Shown here: positions 1-6,803 of the stretch, one piece after another | How the letters are laid out: each line of letters begins with the position of its first letter | How positions within the stretch are numbered: the first letter of the stretch is position 1 | Origin: Acidobacteriota bacterium | GTDB taxonomy: Bacteria > Acidobacteriota > Terriglobia > Terriglobales > Acidobacteriaceae | DNA length: 19,750 nt | Direction of reading: 5' to 3' | Assembly: GCA_003223595.1 (NCBI GenBank) | Contig: QHVR01000117.1 | Coordinates: forward strand, 1 to 19,750 | Translations under genes and position numbers: made by a program | Notes under the pieces: model-generated | Told to the model about the DNA's origin: nothing | Database searches by the model: none | The model's input: the letters and a program-made list of their open reading frames with translations, nothing else

Positions 1-2964
1 GAAGCGGTCAACAGCGTTCCCGGCCTGCTGACCGTACGCTCCGTGACCGGCCGCGGCTCGGCGGAAGTCGACCTCTATTTCCGCTGGGACGTCGACATGT
101 TCCAGACCCTGCAATACGTCAATGCAGCCATTTCCCGAGTTCAGCCTGAGCTTCCTCCAACCGCCGTGATTCGGGCCGACCGGCTGACCTTCGCGGCGTT
201 TCCCGTCATTGCCTACAGCGTCACCTCGGACAGCACGCCGCAGACCAGGCTCTGGGAAATGGCTACCTACGAGATGAAGCCTCGCCTTAATCGTCTGGAC
301 GGGGTTTCCACGGTGATCGTGCAGGGTGGTCAGGAGCCTGAATTCCAGATCATCCCCGATCCCGCAAAGTTGCTGGCCGCGAGCGTCACCGTCACCGACA
401 TACTCGATGCCGTGCGCCGCACCAATCTTGTCGACTCTCCCGGCCTTCTGGAGCAGAATCATCAACTTTATCTGGGACTGGTGAATGGACAAGTCCGCAC
501 GCCGGACGAAATCGCACACACAGTTATCAAGAACACGCCGGCGGGAGTTCCGATACGGATCGGCGATATCGCAGCTGTGAGTCCCAGCGTGAAGCCGGTG
601 TACACCGTGGTCACCGCCAACGGCAAACCAGCGGTTCTGCTAAATATCAATCGCCAACCCGACGGCAATACCGTTGAGGTCGCTCGCGAAGTTCATGACG
701 AAATCGAGAAGATTCGCCGGACTCTTCCTCCCGGCATCACAATCGAGCCCTTTTACGATCAATCGATTCTAGTCACCGATTCCATCAAGAGCGTGCGCGA
801 TGCCATCCTCATCGGGCTGATCCTAGCCTCCATCATTCTGGTCGTCTTCCTGCGCGATTGGGGCACATCGCTGGTTGCGGGCCTGGTGATTCCCGTGACC
901 GTTATGGTCACGTTCATCGCGCTCAAGCTCATGGGGCAGACGTTCAATCTCATGACGCTCGGCGGTCTCGCCGCCGCGGTAGGGCTGGTCATCGACGATG
1001 CCATCGTGGTGGTCGAAAATATCGTGCTCCACCGCGACCTGGGACAATCGCGCCTCGAAGCCATTCGCAGCGCCCTCAAAGAAATCACCATCCCCCTGCT
1101 TGGATCGACCGTTACCCCGATCGTTGTATTCATTCCCCTGATTGTGATCACGGGGGTCTACGGAGTGTTCTTTCGCGCCCTCGCAGTCACTATGACCGTT
1201 TCGCTGGCGACTTCGCTGGCTTTGGCGCTCACCTGGACCCCGACCCTGAGCCAGTACTTTATCAAGGCAAAGCATGACAAAGACCGCGGGAACGGAAATA
1301 ACGAAAGGGATTCAGAATCGGATGCCACTGCGGCTGAGATCGACGCCAACCAACTCCTGGCGGCCGAAGAAAAACACCTGAGCGGTTTTTTTCTGCGTGT
1401 CATCCGGTTTCACGAACGCTGGCTGCGTCGCGCCCTGGAGCGCCCATTGCTGCTGCTCCTGTTCAGCGCCGGGCTGATCGCCGTCTCCGTCGTTTGTTTC
1501 ATGCTCACTGATACCGATCTTCTGCCCGAAATGGACGAAGGCGGATTTGTTCTCGACTACTGGACACCCGCGGGAAGTTCGCTAACGGAAACCAATCGCA
1601 TCATCTCTCACCTGGAGCAAATGCTGAAGGAAGTTCCCGAAATCGAAAGCACGTCGCGCCGCACCGGCCTGGAACTCGGCCTAGCCGCTGTCACGGAAGC
1701 GAATCGAGGAGACATCCTCGCCAAGTTAAAGCGTAAGCGCGATCGCGGCATGGAGGACATCATCGCCGATATACGCGCCCGTATCGCCCGCGAGGAACCT
1801 GCGGTGCGGGTTGAATTCGTACAAGTGCTCCAGGACATGATCGGCGACCTGACCTCAGCTCCAGAACCAGTGCAGATCAAACTCTTTTCCCAAGATTCCA
1901 AACAACTCGACGAATGGGCCCCCAAAGTGTCAGACGCCATCGCCAAGGTCGAGGGCGTAGTCGATGTGCTCAACGGAATCGAGAACACGATCAGTGGCCC
2001 GGCCGTTACCTTCCAAGTCGACCCAAGTATTGCCGCCCGAGCGGGATTCACCGCGGAAGAAGTTGCGCTCGATGCCTCGGCCATACTGGAGGGCGAGCCT
2101 GCACCCACGCCCGTGATCACCAACGACCGTGCCTACATCATCCGCGTGCGTTTCCCCGGGCAAAATCGCACTTCGCTCGAAGCCATGCGCGACACCCTGC
2201 TGGTCAGCAGCACGGGACACACCGCCACTCTGGGCTCGCTCGCTTCCGTTGTCGAAACTCCCGGGCAAACTGAGATCCGTCGCGAGAACCTGCAACGCGA
2301 TGTCGCCATCACCGCTCGCCTGGAAGGCCGTGGCCTGGGCAGCGGCATGGCAGACGTGCAGAAAGCCGTTGCCGGACTGCACATTCCATCTAGCATTCGC
2401 GTTGAATATGGCGGCCAATACCAGGAGCAGCGCCAGAATTTTCACGACCTCTCGATCGTTTTAGTCCTTGCCGTGTTGCTGCTCTTCATTGTTCTTCTGT
2501 TTGAGTTCGGAAGCTTCGCCGCGCCTGTTGCCATCCTCGCCTCGGCTTTGCTCTCGACCTCCGGCGTTTTCATCGCCTTGCTGATCACCCGCACCACCTT
2601 CAACATCTCCTCCTTCATGGGAATGATCATGGTGATCGGCATCGTGGCTAAAAATGGAATCTTGCTGCTGGATTCCGACCAGAAGATGCGTGCTCTCGGT
2701 CTGTCGGTGGAAGACGCAATGCTGCAAGCCGCCCGGCGCAGGTTGCGTCCGATCGTCATGACCGCGCTAGCCACGGTCGCCGGAATGCTGCCCTTAGCCT
2801 TTGCGCTTGGCGCCGGTTCGCAGATGCTGCAACCCCTCGCCGTCGCCGTGATTGGGGGCGTCCTCATCTCCATGATCCTGTCTCTAGTAATCACCCCAGC
2901 CGTCCACTTTTACATTGGGAGCAGAAGTGCTTCGCGGGCCGCAGCCGACATTCCAGCCCGGTAA
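1..2964 (+). CDS. RND-family efflux pump inner-membrane permease (5' partial)
   Basis: The reading frame is open from base 1 and ends at TAA 2962-2964. The GTG at 43 is internal, because the codons before it also read as RND sequence (EAVNSVPGLLTVRSV). 987 residues are visible. RND permeases are usually about 1,030-1,050 residues, so roughly 60 N-terminal residues including TM1 are missing. Proton-driven pumps of this type work as trimers with a periplasmic adaptor and an outer-membrane channel. The TM4 motif VGLVIDDAIVVVENI carries the two acidic proton-relay residues (window residues 332-333). The TM10 motif IGIVAKNGILLLD carries the relay Lys (window residue 884). Paired Asp in TM4 fits the hydrophobe/multidrug (HAE1-like) branch better than the heavy-metal branch. 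The substrate cannot be told from sequence. The adaptor gene probably lies upstream, outside the window. Family assignment is secure. Confidence 0.93.
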   Translation, partial: EAVNSVPGLLTVRSVTGRGSAEVDLYFRWDVDMFQTLQYVNAAISRVQPELPPTAVIRADRLTFAAFPVIAYSVTSDSTPQTRLWEMATYEMKPRLNRLDGVSTVIVQGGQEPEFQIIPDPAKLLAASVTVTDILDAVRRTNLVDSPGLLEQNHQLYLGLVNGQVRTPDEIAHTVIKNTPAGVPIRIGDIAAVSPSVKPVYTVVTANGKPAVLLNINRQPDGNTVEVAREVHDEIEKIRRTLPPGITIEPFYDQSILVTDSIKSVRDAILIGLILASIILVVFLRDWGTSLVAGLVIPVTVMVTFIALKLMGQTFNLMTLGGLAAAVGLVIDDAIVVVENIVLHRDLGQSRLEAIRSALKEITIPLLGSTVTPIVVFIPLIVITGVYGVFFRALAVTMTVSLATSLALALTWTPTLSQYFIKAKHDKDRGNGNNERDSESDATAAEIDANQLLAAEEKHLSGFFLRVIRFHERWLRRALERPLLLLLFSAGLIAVSVVCFMLTDTDLLPEMDEGGFVLDYWTPAGSSLTETNRIISHLEQMLKEVPEIESTSRRTGLELGLAAVTEANRGDILAKLKRKRDRGMEDIIADIRARIAREEPAVRVEFVQVLQDMIGDLTSAPEPVQIKLFSQDSKQLDEWAPKVSDAIAKVEGVVDVLNGIENTISGPAVTFQVDPSIAARAGFTAEEVALDASAILEGEPAPTPVITNDRAYIIRVRFPGQNRTSLEAMRDTLLVSSTGHTATLGSLASVVETPGQTEIRRENLQRDVAITARLEGRGLGSGMADVQKAVAGLHIPSSIRVEYGGQYQEQRQNFHDLSIVLVLAVLLLFIVLLFEFGSFAAPVAILASALLSTSGVFIALLITRTTFNISSFMGMIMVIGIVAKNGILLLDSDQKMRALGLSVEDAMLQAARRRLRPIVMTALATVAGMLPLAFALGAGSQMLQPLAVAVIGGVLISMILSLVITPAVHFYIGSRSASRAAADIPAR

Positions 2965-2997
2965 CCTAGCGATTACCACAAGCTGGTTACGACTGAG

Positions 2998-3024
2998 GCG
3001 ACTGGCTCTCCTTGTGCCGGTCGC
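2998..3024 (+). terminator. Hairpin downstream of the RND gene, possible terminator
   Basis: GCGACTGGC (2998-3006) and GCCGGTCGC (3016-3024) form a 9-bp stem with one U-G wobble and a 9-base loop, starting 33 bases after the RND stop codon. A weaker pair GTAACC (2961-2966) / GGTTAC (2985-2990) precedes it. The bases after the stem (AACTTTAAC) are not a good U-tract, so this may be only a transcript-end hairpin and not a factor-independent terminator. Confidence 0.35.
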
Positions 3025-3150
3025 AACTTTAACAACATGTTCCCAACTCGGCAGATTCAGCGGTACACTATGTCCAAGTCCCCTAAATTCCACGGAGCAG
3101 GTGCCCCATCCCCTTTGAATATTCCCATCGACATGTCTTTGCAATGAGTA

Positions 3151-3167
3151 TTGGTGCGGGACTTGCA
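3151..3167 (+). promoter_or_regulatory. Sigma-54 (-24/-12) promoter for the zinc-ribbon membrane protein
   Basis: TTGGTGCGGGACTTGCA matches the RpoN consensus TGGCACG-N4-TTGCW at all but two positions. The GG (3153-3154) and GC (3165-3166) are separated by exactly 10 bases. Transcription would start near 3178, about 25 bases before the preferred GTG start at 3203. The palindrome GACATGTC (3130-3137) lies just upstream and AACATGTT (3034-3041) further up. Either could be an enhancer-protein site, but that is speculation. A sigma-54 activator gene (pilR) is about 3.6 kb away. Confidence 0.6.
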
Positions 3168-3202
3168 ATGATCCTGAGCGCTTTGGGGTGGAAAACGTAA
3201 TC

Positions 3203-4378
3203 GTGTCCGAGGAGAACAAGAAACCGCCTCACGACGAGCAGACCCTGGCTAAGCTGCTCGAAGCCGCCTATGTCCTGCAGGAACACAGCGACGAACTCCG
3301 GGCACTGGAGGCGCAATTAGGGCTCACGCGCAGCCAGGAACCTCGATCCGGAAATGTCCCTGATTTCGAATCGCACCCCGACCAGAATCCGGCTCCTCAC
3401 CAGTCGCCCGCCAGTAATCAGAAGTCTTCGTCGATGGCAGGCATCATGACGGATGCATTATCTCGCGAGCCCAAGTTCCTCGATGCCACGGCGGAACTCT
3501 CCGCCTTGGTGGCGCAGCTCTCGCAACAAGACCCCGGTGAACAGCTGGAGTCCGCAACTTCGGTGCGTTGTTACAAATGCGGGCACGAACTGGTAGCCGG
3601 AGAACAGTTCTGTGGACAATGTGGTGCCGCACGGAGCGAGGACGGCGAGCCCGCGAGCATGCAAAGCAAGCTTGCGTCTCTCTGGCATCTGAAGCTATCA
3701 AGCCAGACGGATGACGACCAGAACGAAGATCAACTCTCCGACCCGGCAGCTGTCGCCGCCGAGGTTCCGATTAATTTGCGAGCATTGCAGCAGGCCGTCG
3801 CCAGTACACCCGACCCCGCACCCGAATCTCAGCACAATTCGGAAATCGTTACCCATCTGCAGCCCACGCAAAATGCACTTGAAGTAGCCGGGGAAACAGA
3901 GTCCGCATCTGCCGCGGACTGGAGTTCTGCCGAGTCCGCGCGGGACTACTTGCAACAGGTTGCCGGCAACCCGCGCCGCACTTGGCTGGCCGCTTTCTGG
4001 AACGACCACCGCGGAGATCTCTACCTCGCAGTCGCGGTCCTGGTTGTGCTTGTCGTGCTCCGCTTTGGATTGTGGAGCAATCGTCCTGTAACCGCCATCC
4101 GTAAACCAGCCACCGCGACTTCATCTGTCCACAGGCCAGCAGCTCGCGAGCTTCCCCTCGCCGATCGCATCCTGATTCAGCTCGGCTTGGCCGAACCTCC
4201 ACCCGTACCCGAAGACAAAGGCAATCCTTCTACGGCAGTCTGGGTCGATCTTCAAACTGGGCTGTACTATTGCCCCAACGCGGATCCCTACGGGAAAACC
4301 CCTAAGGGAAAATACACATCCCAGCGCGACGCCCAGCTGGATCAGTTCGCCCCCGCCTACCGCAAAGTTTGCGACTAA
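3203..4378 (+). CDS. Zinc-ribbon, single-TM membrane protein with small C-terminal domain (unknown function)
   Basis: The function is not recognised. Numbering from GTG 3203, the 391-residue protein has an N-terminal helical segment, then a zinc ribbon with C123-x2-C126 and C137-x2-C140 (CYKCGHEL...FCGQC). A polar linker leads to one transmembrane helix at about 273-291 (LYLAVAVLVVLVVLRFGLW). The last 45 residues (347-391, beginning WVDLQTGLYYCP) form a compact Tyr/Lys/Gly-rich domain resembling C-terminal domains I recall from acidobacterial hypothetical proteins. No signal peptide is seen, so the zinc ribbon is probably cytoplasmic and the C-terminal domain outside. GTG 3188 is also in frame. 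GTG 3203 is preferred because GGGGTGG (3185-3191) can serve as its ribosome site, while 3188 would leave only about 10 bases of leader after the predicted sigma-54 transcription start. The next gene repeats the zinc ribbon plus TM plan. Confidence 0.8.
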   Translation: MSEENKKPPHDEQTLAKLLEAAYVLQEHSDELRALEAQLGLTRSQEPRSGNVPDFESHPDQNPAPHQSPASNQKSSSMAGIMTDALSREPKFLDATAELSALVAQLSQQDPGEQLESATSVRCYKCGHELVAGEQFCGQCGAARSEDGEPASMQSKLASLWHLKLSSQTDDDQNEDQLSDPAAVAAEVPINLRALQQAVASTPDPAPESQHNSEIVTHLQPTQNALEVAGETESASAADWSSAESARDYLQQVAGNPRRTWLAAFWNDHRGDLYLAVAVLVVLVVLRFGLWSNRPVTAIRKPATATSSVHRPAARELPLADRILIQLGLAEPPPVPEDKGNPSTAVWVDLQTGLYYCPNADPYGKTPKGKYTSQRDAQLDQFAPAYRKVCD

Positions 4379-4423
4379 AGCGAAGTTCGTCTACTTACGT
4401 CTTTCATTCGAGACAATTTAGGA

Positions 4424-4452
4424 TTGACAACCAGAAAGCCCGGGAGTGCAAT
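4424..4452 (+). promoter_or_regulatory. Sigma-70-type promoter for the zinc-ribbon/Sel1 protein
   Basis: A perfect -35 TTGACA (4424-4429), a 17-base spacer and a -10 TGCAAT (4447-4452, four of six matches). Transcription would start near 4459, leaving a leader of roughly 48 bases before TTG 4507. The gene may therefore be expressed separately from its upstream neighbour, which has a sigma-54-type promoter. Confidence 0.45.
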
Positions 4453-4473
4453 CATACCTACTAGCGCCTAATC

Positions 4474-4501
4474 TGCGTCGAGACGCATTTGCGTCGGAGA
4501 G
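4474..4501 (+). promoter_or_regulatory. Alternative hairpins beside the ribosome binding site
   Basis: TGCGTC (4474-4479), GACGCA (4482-4487) and TGCGTC (4490-4495) are laid out so that the middle segment can pair with either flank. The second pairing ends directly against GGAGAG (4496-4501), the probable Shine-Dalgarno sequence for TTG 4507. The arrangement could modulate translation or could be a protein-binding site. It may also be chance in GC-rich DNA. Confidence 0.3.
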
Positions 4502-4506
4502 ACTTC

Positions 4507-5703
4507 TTGCCACATTCAAGCCAATCAGCTGCAGAGGAACATAGCTTACCGTCAGCAGAGCTGAATCCCCTGATCAATCCTCTCCTGGCGGAGAACATGG
4601 GACGCTGGGCCGAAGTGTATTTCACGACCCCTCCTGAAAGCCGCGAGCAGGCAGTTCTGGAATTGCTTCACGAACTCCAGGCTGACAAAGCGCGTCGCGA
4701 ATCGGCGCTGGCTTCCGAACTGGCTGCGCAACCACCTCTGTCTCGCTGCGAGAACTGCGGCTATGACAATCCCGGGATCAACAAATTCTGCGGCATGTGC
4801 GGCGCTTCCACCAGCGCTGACGCTGATCGCCACGTCGAACATCGCGCCGCTGCCGCAACCAACGGCAATGGACAAGGCCTGGCGCATGTGCCTGAGCCGC
4901 AGGAATGGTCCGAGCCCCTGCAGTCCTCAGATGAAGAGGTGTACGCTGCGCCCAGACATGAACTGTCGCTGTTCCAGGCGTACCGCGAGACCAACGCCGA
5001 TGATGGCAACGATTGGAACTACGAGCCCGCTCCGTCTTCTTCGTCTCGCTGGTACATCGGAGCAGTACTCCTGCTTTTGATCCTCGGACTGGGCTATATG
5101 GCTTGGAGGCAAATGCAGAACTCGCAGGCCTCTCACGGAGTCTCGGCGCCTCCGCCGGTCGCTGCGCAGCAAACACCTCCAGAGCCGCCGCGGGAAGATC
5201 AGCCCGTAGCGACCAAGTCCGATACGCCAGATGCAGCCGCTAATAAGCCTCCGACGGACAACCGCCCGGCGACCGAAGCCGCAGCCAAGGCAACGGCTGA
5301 CGAACCCGCAAAAGAAGCGCCAGCGCCTCCACATTCCACACCAAAAGCTGCACCCGCATCTGCCACAGCCAAATCTGCAGCGACAGAAAACGGCGATCGA
5401 CTATTAGCGCCCAATCCTCCCGCTGATCGCTGGGGCGCGGAAGAGTTGGCGGTAGCGCAACGATACTTAAACGGAGCGAACGGCCAGGGACGCGACACTG
5501 CCGAAGCGGCCAAGTGGCTTTGGAAGTCGATCGCCAAGCACAACGGACAAGCTACACTCCTGCTTGCCGATCTCTACCTCAAAGGCAATGGAGTACCCAA
5601 GAATTGCGACCAGGCCCGCATCTTGCTCGATTCCGCCGCCCGCAAGGGCATCAGCGGCGCCGGCGAACGCCTGCGCAACCTGCCCGCATTCGGCTGCCAA
5701 TAG
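4507..5703 (+). CDS. Zinc-ribbon, single-TM protein with C-terminal Sel1-like repeats
   Basis: The specific function is unknown. Numbering from TTG 4507 (398 residues), a zinc ribbon has C81-x2-C84 and C95-x2-C98 (CENCGYDN...FCGMC). One transmembrane helix lies at about 182-201 (WYIGAVLLLLILGLGYMAW). A long Ala/Pro/Lys/Thr-rich low-complexity stretch follows (about 205-295). The C-terminal 95 residues carry Sel1-like (TPR-related) repeats, e.g. AAKWLWKSIAKHNGQATLLL and LADLYLKGNGVPKNCDQARI. Sel1 repeats are protein-protein scaffolds. The predicted topology has the zinc ribbon in the cytoplasm and the Sel1 part in the periplasm on a flexible tether. TTG 4507 has GGAGAG 5 bases upstream. TTG 4489 and ATG 4597 are in-frame alternatives. 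The 128-base gap after the first zinc-ribbon gene holds its own promoter candidate. Confidence 0.8.
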   Translation: MPHSSQSAAEEHSLPSAELNPLINPLLAENMGRWAEVYFTTPPESREQAVLELLHELQADKARRESALASELAAQPPLSRCENCGYDNPGINKFCGMCGASTSADADRHVEHRAAAATNGNGQGLAHVPEPQEWSEPLQSSDEEVYAAPRHELSLFQAYRETNADDGNDWNYEPAPSSSSRWYIGAVLLLLILGLGYMAWRQMQNSQASHGVSAPPPVAAQQTPPEPPREDQPVATKSDTPDAAANKPPTDNRPATEAAAKATADEPAKEAPAPPHSTPKAAPASATAKSAATENGDRLLAPNPPADRWGAEELAVAQRYLNGANGQGRDTAEAAKWLWKSIAKHNGQATLLLADLYLKGNGVPKNCDQARILLDSAARKGISGAGERLRNLPAFGCQ

Positions 5704-5786
5704 ATCTTGTCTCTTATTGTTTAGCTGAAAATTTTACGATCAGGGCCGCAGCCAGTCCTGGCCGCGACCCCTTCCACGAGCGTGGA

Positions 5787-6029
5787 TTATTGCATCATTA
5801 GAGCAGGACTAGACACACCTCGTCTCGATTCGTACCACAGGGCCAGTTCGACGCGATTCCACAGCCCAAGCTTGTCATAAATCACCCGGAGGTAATTCTT
5901 CACGACGTGCTCGGTCGTTCCAATGGCATCGGCCACTTCTTTGTTCTTTAAGCCTTCGGCAACGAGCTCGATGACTCGGTGTTCACGTTCACTGGGGATA
6001 CGGTTCCCATAGCGCTCACTTGCGGACAT
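5787..6029 (-). CDS. LuxR/GerE-type HTH regulator without receiver (second of pair)
   Basis: This 80-residue protein is essentially one LuxR-type (GerE) helix-turn-helix domain: SEREHRVIELVAEGLKNKEV, then ADAIGTTEHVVKNYLRVIYD and KLGLWNRVELALWY. It has no receiver, PAS or autoinducer-binding domain, so it resembles stand-alone DNA-binding regulators such as GerE. ATG 6029 has a strong GGAGG 5 bases upstream on the minus strand. The start lies inside the 3' end of the preceding LuxR-type gene (82-base overlap in another frame), which suggests translational coupling. It is probably a DNA-binding partner of the first protein; the target genes are unknown. Confidence 0.82.
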   Translation of the reverse strand: MSASERYGNRIPSEREHRVIELVAEGLKNKEVADAIGTTEHVVKNYLRVIYDKLGLWNRVELALWYESRRGVSSPALMMQ

Positions 6030-6238
6030 GTCTGCCTCCGATAAAGTAGGGTTGCGAGTTTCACTCGCTTGATACCTCCAGTAATCCCAAAACGTAAGAA
6101 CAACCGGTTAAAATGAGCCTTCACGGTACGCCTAGCCATGTTGAGTTGGCTGGCGATCTCGGCATTGTCGCATCCCTGCAAAAGCAGTTCGACAATCTGC
6201 TGTTCGCGAGGCCCCAGCCGAACAGTCTGATCCTTCAT
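5948..6238 (-). CDS. LuxR-type HTH regulator without receiver (first of pair)
   Basis: This 96-residue protein reads MKDQTVRLGPREQQIVELLL at its start and contains a LuxR/GerE helix-turn-helix (DNAEIASQLNMARRTVKAHF). A Ser/Thr-rich tail of about 30 residues follows. ATG 6238 is preferred over the in-frame ATG at 6289 because a purine-rich ribosome site (GAGGGGGAG) lies directly upstream and the family homology begins there. No phosphorylatable receiver is present. Its 3' end overlaps the second LuxR-type gene by 82 bases. A sigma-54-like promoter lies about 70 bases upstream. Regulation by an activator such as PilR, encoded 565 bases upstream on the same strand, is an inference. Confidence 0.8.
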   Translation of the reverse strand: MKDQTVRLGPREQQIVELLLQGCDNAEIASQLNMARRTVKAHFNRLFLRFGITGGIKRVKLATLLYRRQTCPQVSAMGTVSPVNVNTESSSSLPKA

Positions 6239-6309
6239 CAGCTCCCCCTCTTTGTGGTTTTGTGTTTTCCGTGGCCCGGTGAGCAGCACGGAAGCTTTCC
6301 AATCCTCAT

Positions 6310-6325
6310 AGCATCCAGCTTGCCA
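6310..6325 (-). promoter_or_regulatory. Sigma-54 (-24/-12) promoter for the LuxR-type pair
   Basis: The minus strand reads TGGCAAGCTGGATGCT, close to the RpoN consensus TGGCACG-N4-TTGCW, with two mismatches. GG (6324-6323) and GC (6312-6311) are exactly 10 bases apart. The predicted transcript start is near 6299, about 60 bases before ATG 6238. An overlapping sigma-70 reading (TTGAAA at 6332-6327, 16-base spacer, TATGAG at 6310-6305) is possible but weaker. Confidence 0.55.
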
Positions 6326-6803
6326 TTTTCAATGCTCATGCGCCGGATTCGTCCGGAAACCGATTTTGCACAGGCACTTGCGGACAAATTTCTTGACTTC
6401 CGCTATTCCGAATCGTGCCACCGCAAATCGGGAAGCTTGGTGATATGCCCCTCTGTGTCAGGCGGAGTGCGCCAAAGCACGCCCCAAGCGCTCAGCCGCC
6501 CAGTCGAAATGATCGGTTGTTTGCCCGCGTCCCCTCACCTCCCGGCGAGGTCCGCTAGCGCAGAAATTTGAATGGTCCTAGAACCTGGCCGACGACTCGT
6601 CGCCTTCGAGCCCCTGTCTCAGGTAAATACCTTAGACGAAACTTCCTAAGCTAAAGACCCTGTTCGGCACAAATTACACGATGTTCTGCAGGTTTGCAGA
6701 CCCAAAGCCCGAATTTAGGAGGCAATAAGGCCCGTTTTCCACAGCCATATTGGCCGATTTGCTTTTATTTGGAAGTTATTTCGGGGGGGCGCATGGAACC
6801 CTG
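6326..6803. other. Non-coding region between pilR and the LuxR-type pair
   Basis: No convincing gene is seen; the plus-strand open frames here run antisense to neighbours and show no recognisable domain or ribosome site. The segment holds short inverted repeats. TCTGCA-GGTT-TGCAGA (6685-6700) is perfect. CCGGA-TTCG-TCCGG is at 6343-6356. CCCTGT-T-ACAGGG (6799-6811) includes the pilR stop codon. The latter has no U-tract, so it is not a clear terminator. Activator sites for the sigma-54-type promoter would be expected here, but none can be named. Confidence 0.4.

Noticed and set aside
43..45. GTG 43 as the real start of the RND gene
   Set aside because: The frame upstream of it is open to base 1 and encodes conserved RND sequence, so the gene starts outside the window.
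5744..5768. Imperfect hairpin between the convergent Sel1 and LuxR-type genes as a bidirectional terminator
   Set aside because: The stem has a mismatch, and no T-run follows on the plus strand and only an AAAATTTT at a distance on the minus strand.
6113..6571. Plus-strand open frame of 152 codons across the LuxR-type gene and the gap
   Set aside because: It has no ribosome site or recognisable domain and begins antisense to a clear LuxR-type gene.
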